The notes below the pieces were generated by a model, which worked only from the letters and a program-made list of their open reading frames with translations, had not been told where the DNA came from and did not search any database. A stretch of 64,000 nt of DNA from Microbacterium sp. (GTDB lineage Bacteria; Actinomycetota; Actinomycetes; Actinomycetales; Microbacteriaceae), in contig NZ_JAPSLI010000007.1 of NCBI RefSeq assembly GCF_031180975.1, positions 62,001 through 126,000 of the forward strand, written 5' to 3'. Numbering within the stretch: the stretch's first letter is position 1; every line of letters starts with the position of its first letter. The translations under genes were made by a program, and so were the position numbers. Shown here in pieces: positions 8,013 to 16,704 of this stretch.

Positions 8013-9089
8013 GTGGACCACGTGATCGCCGAAGAGCGCCGTGAGCGGATCCTGCGCGAGATCGTCCTCCGCGGCCGCATGGAGGTCGCCGATTTCGCGG
8101 CCAGAACGGGCCTGAGCGGCATGACGATCCGCCGCGATCTCGCCGTGCTCGCCGAGCGCGGGTTGGTCCGTCGGGTGCACGGCGGTGCCGTGCTGCCCGA
8201 CACCGCCGACGCGCCGGCGGTCGGCGCGCGCGGCATCGGCTCTGCGCACCGCCCGCTCGCGACGATCGGGCTGATCGTGCCGGACGCCGCCTACTACTTC
8301 CCGCCGCTGATCCGCGGCGCCGGCGATGCGGCCCGCGCCGCCGGGGCCCGTCTGGTGCTGGGCACCACCAACTACGAACCGGCCGAGGAGTCGCGCCAGC
8401 TCACCCGGCTGGCGGCGACCGGGGCGGATGCCGTGATGCTGGTCACCGCCCGCCCCGACGTCGACGAGTCGGCCAACTGGGAGACCATCGCCGGCATCGG
8501 TATCCCGGTGGTGCTCGTGGAGCGCTCGGCGGACCGCGCCCCGACCAGCCTGCGGGTGGATGCCGTGCGCTCGGACCACTCGTTCGGCGCCGAGCTGGCC
8601 GTCGACCATCTCGCCGAGCGCGGCCACCGGGGCGTCGGCCTGCTGTGCCGGGAGACGGCCACATCGCCGTGGATCGTGCAGGGGCATGCGGCCGCCACCC
8701 GGCGGCGCGGGATGATCGAGGCGCCCGCCCGCACGGTGCCCTCCCCACGGTGGGGCTCGGGATCGGCGTCGGATCTGCGCGAGTTCGTCGACGCCTGCCT
8801 CGCCGCCCACGTGCACGCCGCGATCGTGCTGCCCGACGACCTCGCCATCGGGCTGCTCGGCGCGGTCGAGGAGCGCGGCCTCCGGGTTCCGGAGGACTTC
8901 GCGATCGTCGCCTACGACGACGAGATCGCGTCACTCGCGAGCGTACCGCTCACCGCGGTCGACCCGCCGCGCGCCGCGGTGGGGCGCCGCGCAGTGGAGA
9001 CCTGCTTCATGCGGCTCGAGCAGCGCGACGAATCACCCGCCCACCGGATCACGCTGACGCCGACGCTGCACATCCGGGCGTCGACGTAG
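8013..9089 (+). CDS. DeoR-type HTH / LacI-type sensor chimeric regulator A
   Basis: A 358-residue transcription factor with a DeoR-family winged HTH (~5-60: MTIRRDLAVLAERGLVRRVH with the GGA signature) joined to a LacI/periplasmic-binding-type sugar sensor (~83-358: IGLIVPDAAYYF, AELAVDHLAERGHRGVGLL, PEDFAIVAYDDEIASL). GTG at 8013 sits 4 bases behind GGGGGAGG; GTG at 8022 is the alternative. It is convergent with a second protein of the same architecture. TGTTCA direct-repeat sites at 4704 and 12114 flank the pair and are likely targets. Likely ligand is a sugar or uronide made by the locus; repressor or activator role cannot be read from sequence. Confidence 0.85.
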   Translation: MDHVIAEERRERILREIVLRGRMEVADFAARTGLSGMTIRRDLAVLAERGLVRRVHGGAVLPDTADAPAVGARGIGSAHRPLATIGLIVPDAAYYFPPLIRGAGDAARAAGARLVLGTTNYEPAEESRQLTRLAATGADAVMLVTARPDVDESANWETIAGIGIPVVLVERSADRAPTSLRVDAVRSDHSFGAELAVDHLAERGHRGVGLLCRETATSPWIVQGHAAATRRRGMIEAPARTVPSPRWGSGSASDLREFVDACLAAHVHAAIVLPDDLAIGLLGAVEERGLRVPEDFAIVAYDDEIASLASVPLTAVDPPRAAVGRRAVETCFMRLEQRDESPAHRITLTPTLHIRAST

Positions 9090-9122
9090 TCGCGACCACG
9101 GCCGCAACGGCATCCGTCCGTC

Positions 9123-10232
9123 TCAGTCGCCGGACAGGCGCACGGTCGACTCCCTCGGGTGCAGCGTCGGCACCACCTGCACCCGCTCCACCGGCCGCTT
9201 CGCCCCCTCGACCAGGCGGGCGAGCATGATCTCGACCGCGCGACGCCCGACGTGCTGCTTGGGCGGGCGCAGCGCGGTGATCGGCGGTTCGCCGTTCTCG
9301 GCGACCTCGTCGTCGTACGCGATGATCGCCAGGTCCTCTGGCAGCCGCCACCCGCGGTCGAGCGCGTTCTGCTGCACCAGCAGCGCCTGCGGGTCGGAGT
9401 GGATGAGCATGGCCGTGGTTCCGGTCTCCCGCACCTGCTCGAGCAGGCCGGTCACGAACTCCGCGCGCTCCGGCCCCTCCATGTAGTCCAGCGACGCGTT
9501 CACGTCGATCGTGGCCACCAGGCCGAGCTCGTCGACCGCCTGCGACCAGCCGCGGCGCAGCTGCCACGAGGTCGGCGACTGCGACGAGGTCAGGATGCCG
9601 ACCCGCTGATGTCCCAGCGCGGCGAGGTGGTCGGCGGCGAGCGAGCCGCCGAAGACGTGGTCGGTGGTGACCCACTCCAGGCTGGTCAGCGCGAGCGACG
9701 CGGGGGCACGCCGCTCGACCATCACCACCGGCACCGGGAGCGACTCGAGCCAGGTGAGCAGGGCGTGCCCGTCGGCGCCCAGGTTCTCCGGCGCCACGAT
9801 CAGCCCGTGCACGCTGCCCGATTCGACCAGCGACGTGATCTGCCGCCGCTGGTCCGCGGGCTCGTAGCTGGAGCCGCGCAGCACCAGCTGCACCCCCACG
9901 TCGGTTGCGGTCGCACGCGCGCCGATCACCACCTGCGGCCAGTAGTAGCTCAGCGACGGCACCACCATCCCCACCCGGTAGCGGGGACCGGCGGATGCCG
10001 CCCGCGGCGCCACTGTGGTGTCCAGCCGGCTGCGCAGCGTGGCACCGCCGTGCACCCGCGTGACGAGGCCGCGATCGGCGAGCTCGCCGATGTCGCGGCG
10101 GATGGTGAGCTCCGAGACGCCGAGCTCACGCGCGAGGTCCGTCACCCGCACGGCGCCGGCACGGCGCAGCTCGTCCATGATCCGCTCGCGCCGGGCGATC
10201 CCGAACGTCGGGCGTGCGTCGCCCTCGGTCAT
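9123..10232 (-). CDS. DeoR-type HTH / LacI-type sensor chimeric regulator B
   Basis: A 369-residue paralogue of regulator A, on the opposite strand with ends 33 bp apart. DeoR HTH at ~12-62 (ELTIRRDIGELADRGLVTRV then HGGA) and a LacI-type sensor from ~86 (RVGMVVPSLSYYWPQVVIGA; AADHLAALGHQRVGIL; PEDLAIIAYDDEVAENGEPP). The start ATG overlaps the stop of the heparinase-like gene as ATGA, so regulator and enzyme are cotranscribed. Expression with an enzyme of the pathway suggests it senses a breakdown product and controls the two operons bearing TGTTCA repeats, one of which lies in the promoter region of its own transcript. Confidence 0.85.
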   Translation of the reverse strand: MTEGDARPTFGIARRERIMDELRRAGAVRVTDLARELGVSELTIRRDIGELADRGLVTRVHGGATLRSRLDTTVAPRAASAGPRYRVGMVVPSLSYYWPQVVIGARATATDVGVQLVLRGSSYEPADQRRQITSLVESGSVHGLIVAPENLGADGHALLTWLESLPVPVVMVERRAPASLALTSLEWVTTDHVFGGSLAADHLAALGHQRVGILTSSQSPTSWQLRRGWSQAVDELGLVATIDVNASLDYMEGPERAEFVTGLLEQVRETGTTAMLIHSDPQALLVQQNALDRGWRLPEDLAIIAYDDEVAENGEPPITALRPPKQHVGRRAVEIMLARLVEGAKRPVERVQVVPTLHPRESTVRLSGD

Positions 10233-12067
10233 AGCGCGCTCCCTCGCAGTTCCCAGCGGTCGCCGGATGCCGGGCCGAACAGCATCCGCGACACCCGCTC
10301 GCCCCACGACCGGCGCAGGTACGGGTCGTCGACGTCGCGCGTCTCGATCTCGACGGATGCCGGGTCATGGGTCAGCAGCAGGCTCCGCGACCCTTCACGC
10401 CCTGGCACGAGCAGCACGCCGTCGTGGGGTTCGGGCACGCCGGCGCAGACCACGACGATGCGGGTAGTGGGATGCCGTAGCGCGGGGCTCTCGTCGGCGA
10501 CGATCACGCTCCCGCCGGTGAGCCTGACGGTGCGGGTCCAGGGTGCGTCGAGCCGCGGATAGGCGTGCGCGAGGTCGATCTTCCAGCCGTCGGGGAGTTC
10601 GGCGACAGCTGCCCGCCAGTCGGCGCCGGCGTGCTGGACGACGCCGTTCGGCATCGGTGTGCTGTGCCAGTCGCTGCGCACGTACCAGAGTTCGTAGCGC
10701 CGGTCGGAGAACGTCTGGGCGGTGTAGGTCGCGCGGCCGAGGTCGGCCAGCAGCGGGATGCCGTCGACCGCGACCTGGAACGACCCGAGGTCGTTGTGGT
10801 TGTGGTTCTCGTCGTTGGTGCCGCCCTTGGCCAGGACGGTCAGTCCCCGCGTGCTGCCCGCCGTCTCGCGACGGATTCCGAGGGAGAGCGACGGCAACCA
10901 GACCCGGGCGGGAAGGATCCGGTCGGGCCCTTCGATCCCCACACCCCAGGTGGGGTCGAGGAGCTCGGGGATCATCCGGCCCAGGCCGGCCGCGACACCG
11001 GCATCCAGCCCGCCCAGCGCGCTGCGGCGCGAGACGCGGGCGAACGCGGCCGCGTCGTCGGCGCCGCACAGCTGTGCCGCGCGGAACAGCGAGTGCCACG
11101 GCAGGTCGGGCTCCTCGGCGGCGCTGGCGTCGGAGAAGCTCGCGAACCAGCCGGGGCCGAACTGCATCCGTTGGGGGAACCGCACCAGCTCGCCCAGCCC
11201 TGACAGCTCGCCGCCGCGCACGGCGTCCCGGATCGCGCCGTCGGTGAGCGCGTCCAGCAGGCCGAGCGCGTCGAACGCGCGCGCGGCCCCCTGCCACCAG
11301 TACCCGAAGCCCTCGTCGATACCGCCGTCCGCCGGCAGCTGCGCCAGGTACCGGTCCAGCCCGTCCACGCACAACGCGATGACCTCGTCACGGAGGTCGC
11401 GCTCGGCGAACACGACGGCGGCGGGCAGCAGGTTGCCGTGGATCCACGGCGCCCAGTTGTGCACGTGCGACTCGGTGCCCTCCCACGTCCAGTCGCGGCG
11501 CCGTACGAACGGCAGCAGCACGCGCTCTCTCGCCTCGGCGCCCAGCCGCTCGACCAGCCCGGGAGAGAACTCCCGCAGCGCACCACCGATCACCTGCACC
11601 GACCAGGCGGCGAGCGCGACGTCTTCCCCCGCGCCCAGATCGACGAACGGCCGGTCCGCATCGGGCACCATCAGCCCGCGACCGAAGGCGTCGTCGTGCG
11701 CGGGCCAGCACCAGGTGCTCTGCTCGCACTTCAGCCAGAGCCCGTCCGCCGCCTCGGCCAGCCGCGCGGGAGACGGGTCGAGCGCCGCAGCGAGCGCGGC
11801 GAGGCGGATGCGCCGGTTGCGCGTGAACACCGCCGCCTCGTACGCGGTGCGGTCACCGGAGCGGCCGTAGTCGGCCCACTGCGACAGCAGCGGCTGCGGC
11901 CACGGCCGGCCGCGTGCGGCATCCGCCTCGGCGAGGACGAGCGCCCGCTGCTCCTCCCCGACCCTGTTCCACGCCTCCCGATCGGATGCCGTGGGCGCGG
12001 GCAACGCCCTGCCGGCGTCACCCGAGCGCAGCCAGAGATCGCGGAGGGCACCACGGCGAACCAGCAT
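10229..12067 (-). CDS. Heparinase II/III-family protein (polysaccharide lyase fold)
   Basis: A 612-residue protein with the two-part heparinase II/III architecture: an alpha/alpha toroid (~60-370; TESHVHNWAPWIHGNLLPA ~198-216) and a beta-sandwich domain (~390-612) with the hallmark NHNHND (421-426, in GGTNDENHNHNDLGSFQVAV). Such enzymes eliminate uronic-acid-containing polysaccharides or oligosaccharides. The start MLVRRGALRD has an ideal AAGGAGGTG ribosome site; the open frame continues upstream without support. No signal peptide is visible, so it likely acts in the cytosol on imported oligosaccharides. It is first in a two-gene transcript with regulator B, behind a TGTTCA-repeat site. Exact substrate unknown. 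Confidence 0.82.
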   Translation of the reverse strand: MLVRRGALRDLWLRSGDAGRALPAPTASDREAWNRVGEEQRALVLAEADAARGRPWPQPLLSQWADYGRSGDRTAYEAAVFTRNRRIRLAALAAALDPSPARLAEAADGLWLKCEQSTWCWPAHDDAFGRGLMVPDADRPFVDLGAGEDVALAAWSVQVIGGALREFSPGLVERLGAEARERVLLPFVRRRDWTWEGTESHVHNWAPWIHGNLLPAAVVFAERDLRDEVIALCVDGLDRYLAQLPADGGIDEGFGYWWQGAARAFDALGLLDALTDGAIRDAVRGGELSGLGELVRFPQRMQFGPGWFASFSDASAAEEPDLPWHSLFRAAQLCGADDAAAFARVSRRSALGGLDAGVAAGLGRMIPELLDPTWGVGIEGPDRILPARVWLPSLSLGIRRETAGSTRGLTVLAKGGTNDENHNHNDLGSFQVAVDGIPLLADLGRATYTAQTFSDRRYELWYVRSDWHSTPMPNGVVQHAGADWRAAVAELPDGWKIDLAHAYPRLDAPWTRTVRLTGGSVIVADESPALRHPTTRIVVVCAGVPEPHDGVLLVPGREGSRSLLLTHDPASVEIETRDVDDPYLRRSWGERVSRMLFGPASGDRWELRGSAL

Positions 12068-12113
12068 CCAGCACCTCCTTGAGCGGCGTGCGACCACCCG
12101 GGGATGATCGGTT

Positions 12114-12132
12114 ATGTTCGAGTGTGTTCACT
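12114..12132. promoter_or_regulatory. Direct-repeat operator (TGTTCG/TGTTCA), copy 2
   Basis: ATGTTCGAGTGTGTTCACT repeats the arrangement at 4704-4722, boxes 10 bp apart. It lies in the 170-bp divergent promoter region between the heparinase-like gene and the hydroxyacid dehydrogenase operon. A further TGTTCGAACGTTCA (~12155) contains an 8-bp palindrome and may be an extra half site. Confidence 0.6.
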
Positions 12133-12237
12133 TACTGTCGAAGAGGTTGCACCTGTTCGAACGTTCAGTCTTCACTGTGAGAACAGCACCACGCAAGCGG
12201 CAGTTCAGACGCCGCCCACCTCGACGGAGAGAAGCAC

Positions 12238-13266
12238 ATGGCGACAGCACGACAGGCGACGAACCGACCGCGCGCCCACGCGGTGATGGCCGATGACGCC
12301 TTCGCGCTGCTGTTCGACGAGACCCGCCGCGAGCGCTTCGCCGCCCTGGCCGACGTGCCAGCACCGATGCACATCTCCGACGTCGACGATCCCGCGGTCG
12401 CCGACACCCTCGCCGAGACCGAGGTACTCATCACCTCGTGGGGCGCCCCGCACTTCGACGCGGCACGGCTCGCGCGGATGCCGCGCCTGCGCGCGGTCTT
12501 CCACGCCGCCGGCAGCGTTCGCGAGCACGTGTCGGACGAGTTCTGGAAGCGCGGCATCATGATCACGTCCGCCGCGGACGCCAACGCGGTGCCCGTGGTC
12601 GAGTACACGCTCGCGGCGATCATCTTCGCCGGCAAGCGGGCACTCGTGCACCTGCGCACCGAGTTCGACGACGCCCGCCCCTGGAACGGCTGGGCGGAGC
12701 GCTCGATCGGCAACGTCGACCGCACCATCGGCATCGTCGGCTTCTCGCGCATCGGCCGCCGGCTGGTCGAGATGCTGCGCGGCTTCGACGAGATGGACGT
12801 GCTGGTCGCCGACCCGTTCGCCTCCCCCGACGCCGTGCGCGCCGCCGGCGCCACGCTCGTGTCCCTGCACGAGATGCTGCCGCGTGTGGACGTGCTCTCG
12901 CTGCACGCCCCCGCACTGCCCTCCACCCGCCACATGATCGCCGGCCCGCAGCTGGCGGCGCTCCGCGACGGCGCGACGGTCATCAACACCGCCCGCGGCG
13001 CGCTCATCGACCACGACGCGCTGCTCGCGGAGTGCCGCACCGGGCGCCTGGATGCCGTGCTGGACGTCACCGAACCCGAGCCGCTTCCCGCGTCGGCGGA
13101 ACTGCGTCGACTGCCGAACGTGGCGATCACCCCGCATCTGGCCGGCTCGCTCGGCACCGAGACGCGCCGCCTGACCGACTCCGCGCTGCGCGAGCTCGAG
13201 GCGTACATCGCCGGAGAGGCGCTGCACTACCCCGTGGAGCCAGAGGACCTCGGGAGGAGCGCATGA
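12238..13266 (+). CDS. D-2-hydroxyacid dehydrogenase (phosphoglycerate-dehydrogenase-like)
   Basis: A 342-residue NAD(P)-dependent enzyme. The Rossmann turn is a variant, IGIVGFSRIGRR (~165-174), in place of GxGxxG. The catalytic trio is present: Arg in NTARGALID (~253), Glu in DVTEPEP (~279) and His in ITPHLAGS (~300). It heads the rightward catabolic operon and overlaps the next gene as ATGA. In this setting it probably reduces or oxidises a 2-keto/2-hydroxy acid from uronate or aldonate breakdown; the family cannot be narrowed further by eye. Confidence 0.85.
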   Translation: MATARQATNRPRAHAVMADDAFALLFDETRRERFAALADVPAPMHISDVDDPAVADTLAETEVLITSWGAPHFDAARLARMPRLRAVFHAAGSVREHVSDEFWKRGIMITSAADANAVPVVEYTLAAIIFAGKRALVHLRTEFDDARPWNGWAERSIGNVDRTIGIVGFSRIGRRLVEMLRGFDEMDVLVADPFASPDAVRAAGATLVSLHEMLPRVDVLSLHAPALPSTRHMIAGPQLAALRDGATVINTARGALIDHDALLAECRTGRLDAVLDVTEPEPLPASAELRRLPNVAITPHLAGSLGTETRRLTDSALRELEAYIAGEALHYPVEPEDLGRSA

Positions 13267-15275
13267 CGATCGCCCTGCCGCCCGCCGACCGCGCTCTGTC
13301 GCCCTACACCGGGTGGACCCGCGCGCACTGGGTCACCGTGGCCGACACGATCCTCGACGGCGCGGCCCGCCACGCCAGCGCCGCGCAATCACTCATCCGC
13401 TACCCGGGTGCTCCCGGTGGCTACGGCGCCGACGTGGACGCGCTCGAGGGCTTCACGCGCACCTTCATGCTCGCCGCGTTCCGGATCGCGGGCGACCCCG
13501 CCGGCACCGAGGCCCTGGCAGAACGGTACGCACGCGGCTTCGCCGCCGGCGTCGACCCGGCGCACCCCGAGCGGTGGCTGCGCCCCGACGAGGTCGACCA
13601 GGCCAAAGTGGAGGCCGCTGCCCTCGCCCTCGGTCTGCACCTGACCCGCGACACCGTCTGGGCGCGGTTCAGCGACACCACCAAGGCGCAGACGATCGAC
13701 TACCTCGCCTGCTTCGTCGGCGCGAGCTACCCGCCGAACAACTGGGCCTGGTTCCGCATCATCGTCGAGCAGTTCCTGGAGAGCGTCGGCGGCCCGTTCT
13801 CGGAGACCGACCGCGAGCAGGACCTGGCGCTGCTCGACTCGTTCGACCGCGAGGGCGGCTGGATCTCCGACGGCGCCGGACGCTCCTACGACCACTATTC
13901 GGGATGGGCGCTGCCGTTCTACCCCGTCTTCTGGGCCGACATGGTGGGCGACGACCCGCGGCACGCTGCGCGCATCGCGCGCTACAGGGCGCGTCTGGAC
14001 GACTACCTCGACGACGCCCTGCACCTGATCGGCCGCGACGGCGCCCCGCTGTTCCAGGGCCGCAGCCTCACCTATCGCTTCGCCACGGCCGGGGCCGCCT
14101 GGGCGGCCGCCTTCCACGGCGGCTCCCGACACGACGCCGGGATGCTGCGACGTGCCGCCAGCGGTCAGGTCGCGCACTTCGTCGAGCACGGAGCGCCGGA
14201 GGCCGACGGCATCCTGCCCCTGGGCTGGCACCGCCCCTGGCGGGCGATGGCGCAGAACTACTCCGGAGAGGGCTCGCCGTACTGGGCCGCGAAGGGCATG
14301 GTCGGTCTGGCCCTGCCGGCCGACCACCCGGCGTGGACCGCTCAGGAGCAACCGCTCCCGATCGATCGGGGACCGTTCGCACGACCGATGCGGGTGCCGG
14401 GCTGGCTGGCGGTGGGCACCGCCGAGGACGGCGTCGTCCGCGTCATCAACCACGGAACCGACCACCGCGCCGAGGGAGACCAGCAGCCCGACGCGCCGCT
14501 GTACGCGAAGCTCGGCTACTCCACTGCGACGGCGCCCGTGCTCGCCGGCCCAGGCGTCGCCGATCCGGTCGACGGCACCGTCGCCCTCATCCGCGACGGC
14601 CGGCCCAGCCACCGTTCCGGCTTCCTGGCGGGCCCGGCCCGCGAACTCGGCGACGGCACGCTCATCGGCTCGTCGCTCGCCCGCGCGCACTGGCCGCTCG
14701 AGCTCGTCGCCGGCGAACCCGACCATGGCGTCGGCACGTACGCCGCCCGCACGGAGTTCGGCCCCCTCGTGGACACCGTGTCGGTGGTTCGCGGGGCGTG
14801 GGAAGTGCGGTTCGTGAGAGTGCGCGAAGACGATGACGGGTCTCTGCTGGGGCCCTTCGACAAGCTCAGGGACCCAGCAGAGCTGAGCGACGGGGGCGAG
14901 CACGTTCTCCGGGTCGGAGGGTGGGCGCTCACCGCCGAGGACCTCGCCGTGCTCGACGGCGCCTGGGCCGCCGGCATCCGTCTGGCCTCTCGCGTCGTGC
15001 CGCTCGCCGGACTCGACGACGCGACCGCAGGCGTCCTCGTCGAGGACGACGTCACCCCGCTCGACGGGCGCACCGGCACCCCGTGGATCGAGGCGCGCGT
15101 GCGCCCCGGGCACTGGAACGTCGCCGGCATCCATCTCGGCGCGCCGCACCGCGCCGCGACGCACCCGACCGCGACCGCCCAGGCCGACAACGCGTTCCTG
15201 ATCACGTGGCCCGACGGCCGCACCACCGCTCTGCACCCCGAGACGGCGAGCGCGCCCGCGCTCGCCACCACCTGA
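13263..15275 (+). CDS. DUF2264 domain protein
   Basis: A 670-residue protein matching DUF2264, an uncharacterised family with an alpha/alpha-toroid amino-terminal half (~30-370; TKAQTIDYLACF, PPNNWAWFRIIVEQFLESVG, GWISDGAGRSYDHYSGWALP) and a beta-rich carboxy-terminal part. The family recurs in polysaccharide utilisation loci with heparinase-like and importer genes. No signal peptide is seen. Start by ATGA overlap with the dehydrogenase. Oddity: residues ~527-540 (SLLGPFDKLRDPAEL) come from a palindromic intergenic repeat inserted in frame between a strand ending RFVRVREDDD and one starting HVLRVGGWAL. A glycan-degrading role is likely; the reaction is unknown. Confidence 0.78.
   Translation: MTIALPPADRALSPYTGWTRAHWVTVADTILDGAARHASAAQSLIRYPGAPGGYGADVDALEGFTRTFMLAAFRIAGDPAGTEALAERYARGFAAGVDPAHPERWLRPDEVDQAKVEAAALALGLHLTRDTVWARFSDTTKAQTIDYLACFVGASYPPNNWAWFRIIVEQFLESVGGPFSETDREQDLALLDSFDREGGWISDGAGRSYDHYSGWALPFYPVFWADMVGDDPRHAARIARYRARLDDYLDDALHLIGRDGAPLFQGRSLTYRFATAGAAWAAAFHGGSRHDAGMLRRAASGQVAHFVEHGAPEADGILPLGWHRPWRAMAQNYSGEGSPYWAAKGMVGLALPADHPAWTAQEQPLPIDRGPFARPMRVPGWLAVGTAEDGVVRVINHGTDHRAEGDQQPDAPLYAKLGYSTATAPVLAGPGVADPVDGTVALIRDGRPSHRSGFLAGPARELGDGTLIGSSLARAHWPLELVAGEPDHGVGTYAARTEFGPLVDTVSVVRGAWEVRFVRVREDDDGSLLGPFDKLRDPAELSDGGEHVLRVGGWALTAEDLAVLDGAWAAGIRLASRVVPLAGLDDATAGVLVEDDVTPLDGRTGTPWIEARVRPGHWNVAGIHLGAPHRAATHPTATAQADNAFLITWPDGRTTALHPETASAPALATT
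14842..14882. repeat. Palindromic repeat family B inside a coding region
   Basis: CTCTGCTGGG and CCCAGCAGAG form a perfect 10-bp inverted repeat around GCCCTTCGACAAGCTCAGGG, whose complement (CCCTGAGCTTGTCGAAGGG) I recognise as a very common actinobacterial intergenic repeat core. It lies in frame inside the DUF2264 gene. Confidence 0.8.
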
Positions 15276-15301
15276 CCCACCCACAGAAAGAGGCATTCGC
15301 A

Positions 15302-16576
15302 ATGAAGCGTTCGTTCATCGGCGGCGCGGCCCTGGCGGCCACCGCAGCCCTCGTCCTCACCGGCTGCTCCAGCAGTTCGGCCCCCGCCGCGCAGGAGACC
15401 GTCGACCCGGACGAAGAGGTCACCCTCACCGTCTCGGTGTGGAACTACGACCAGACGCCCGAGTTCAAGGCGCTGTTCGACGCCTTCCAGGCGGAGCACC
15501 CGAACATCACCATCGAGCCGGTCGACATCCTCGCCGACGACTACCCCGAGAAGGTCACCACCATGCTCTCCGGCGGTGACACCACCGACGTCATCACCAT
15601 GAAGAACGCGATCGACTACGCCCGATACGCCACCCGTGGGCAGCTCCAGGACGTCTCCGATCTCGCCGAGGAGTACGGCGACGAGCTGGCAGGTCTGGAG
15701 ACGTTCGACACCGAGGGCAAGTACTACGCCCTGCCGTACCGCCAGGACTTCTGGGTGCTGTACTACAACAAGGATCTGTTCGACAAGGCCGGCCTGGACT
15801 ACCCCGACAACATCAGCTGGGAGGAGTACGCCGACCTGGCCGCGAAGCTCACCGACGACAGCGGCTCCCAGAAGGTGTACGGCACCTACCACCACTACTG
15901 GCGCTCGGTGATCCAGGCCGTGTCGGCCGCGCAGACCGACGGCGACCTGCTCTCCGGCGACTACGACTTCATGAAGGACCAGTACGACCTCGCCCTGAAG
16001 CTGCAGAAGGACGGCAACGCCCTCGACTACGCCACCGCGAAGACGCAGCAGATCAGCTACCGCACCATGTTCGAGACCGGCCAGACCGCCATGATGCCGA
16101 TGGGCACCTGGTACATCGCCGGCATCAAGCAGGCCATCGAGGACGGCAAATCAAGCGTGAACTGGGGCGTCGCGCAGATGCCGCAGCTCGAGTCCGGCGA
16201 CGACGTCACCACCTTCGGCTCACCGACCGCGTTCGCGGTCAACAAGAACGCCAAGAACGCCGCCGCCGCGAAGATGTTCCTCGACTTCGCCGCCGGCGAG
16301 GAGGGCGCGAAGGCGATCGCCTCGATCGGCGTCGTCCCCGCCTTCACCTCGGATGCCGTCACCGAGGCGTTCACAGCGCTGCCGACCGACGAGCTGTCGG
16401 TTGAGGCCTTCGCGGGCGACAAGAAGGTCGTCATCGAGATGCCGATCAGCGACCACACCGCCGACATCTCCACCATCCTCGACGAGGAGCACGACCTGAT
16501 CATGGTCGGTGAGAAGTCCGTCGAGGACGGGCTGAAGGAAGCCGGCGACCGTGTGAAGAACGAGGTCCTGCAGTAA
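15302..16576 (+). CDS. ABC sugar importer, substrate-binding lipoprotein
   Basis: A 424-residue family 1 extracellular solute-binding protein. Lipoprotein signal peptide with lipobox LTGC (Cys22). The mature part carries typical features: VSVWNYDQTPEFKALFDAFQ (~43-62), LPYRQDFWVLYYNKDLFDKA, and a C-terminal lobe with MMPMGTWYIAGIKQA. It captures an oligosaccharide and delivers it to the two permeases downstream. No ATPase gene is nearby, so a shared MsiK-like ATPase encoded elsewhere is expected, as is usual for actinobacterial sugar importers. A 93-bp palindrome separates it from the permeases. Confidence 0.92.
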   Translation: MKRSFIGGAALAATAALVLTGCSSSSAPAAQETVDPDEEVTLTVSVWNYDQTPEFKALFDAFQAEHPNITIEPVDILADDYPEKVTTMLSGGDTTDVITMKNAIDYARYATRGQLQDVSDLAEEYGDELAGLETFDTEGKYYALPYRQDFWVLYYNKDLFDKAGLDYPDNISWEEYADLAAKLTDDSGSQKVYGTYHHYWRSVIQAVSAAQTDGDLLSGDYDFMKDQYDLALKLQKDGNALDYATAKTQQISYRTMFETGQTAMMPMGTWYIAGIKQAIEDGKSSVNWGVAQMPQLESGDDVTTFGSPTAFAVNKNAKNAAAAKMFLDFAAGEEGAKAIASIGVVPAFTSDAVTEAFTALPTDELSVEAFAGDKKVVIEMPISDHTADISTILDEEHDLIMVGEKSVEDGLKEAGDRVKNEVLQ

Positions 16577-16591
16577 CACCCGTCCGTCCGT

Positions 16592-16684
16592 CCCGGTCGT
16601 TGAGCGAGCCGCAGGCGAGACGAAGCGCAGCGCTCAGGCGTTTCGTCTCGGTCGCGCTCCGCGCGTCCTCGCTCAACGACCGGG
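16592..16684. repeat. Complete palindromic repeat family A between binding protein and permease genes
   Basis: The outer arms CCCGGTCGTTGAGCGAG (16592-16608) and its exact complement (16668-16684) pair over 17 bp, and inner arms GCGAGACGAAGCG / CGTTTCGTCTC pair imperfectly. In this position it could protect the upstream binding-protein mRNA from 3' decay and so raise its level over the permeases. Confidence 0.85.
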
Positions 16685-16704
16685 TGACACGAAGGAGAAC
16701 TCCG

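Noticed and set aside
10229..12067. Calling the gene a true heparinase
   Set aside because: The fold and NHNHND motif fit the family, but substrate specificity cannot be read, and no signal peptide or sulfatase is present.
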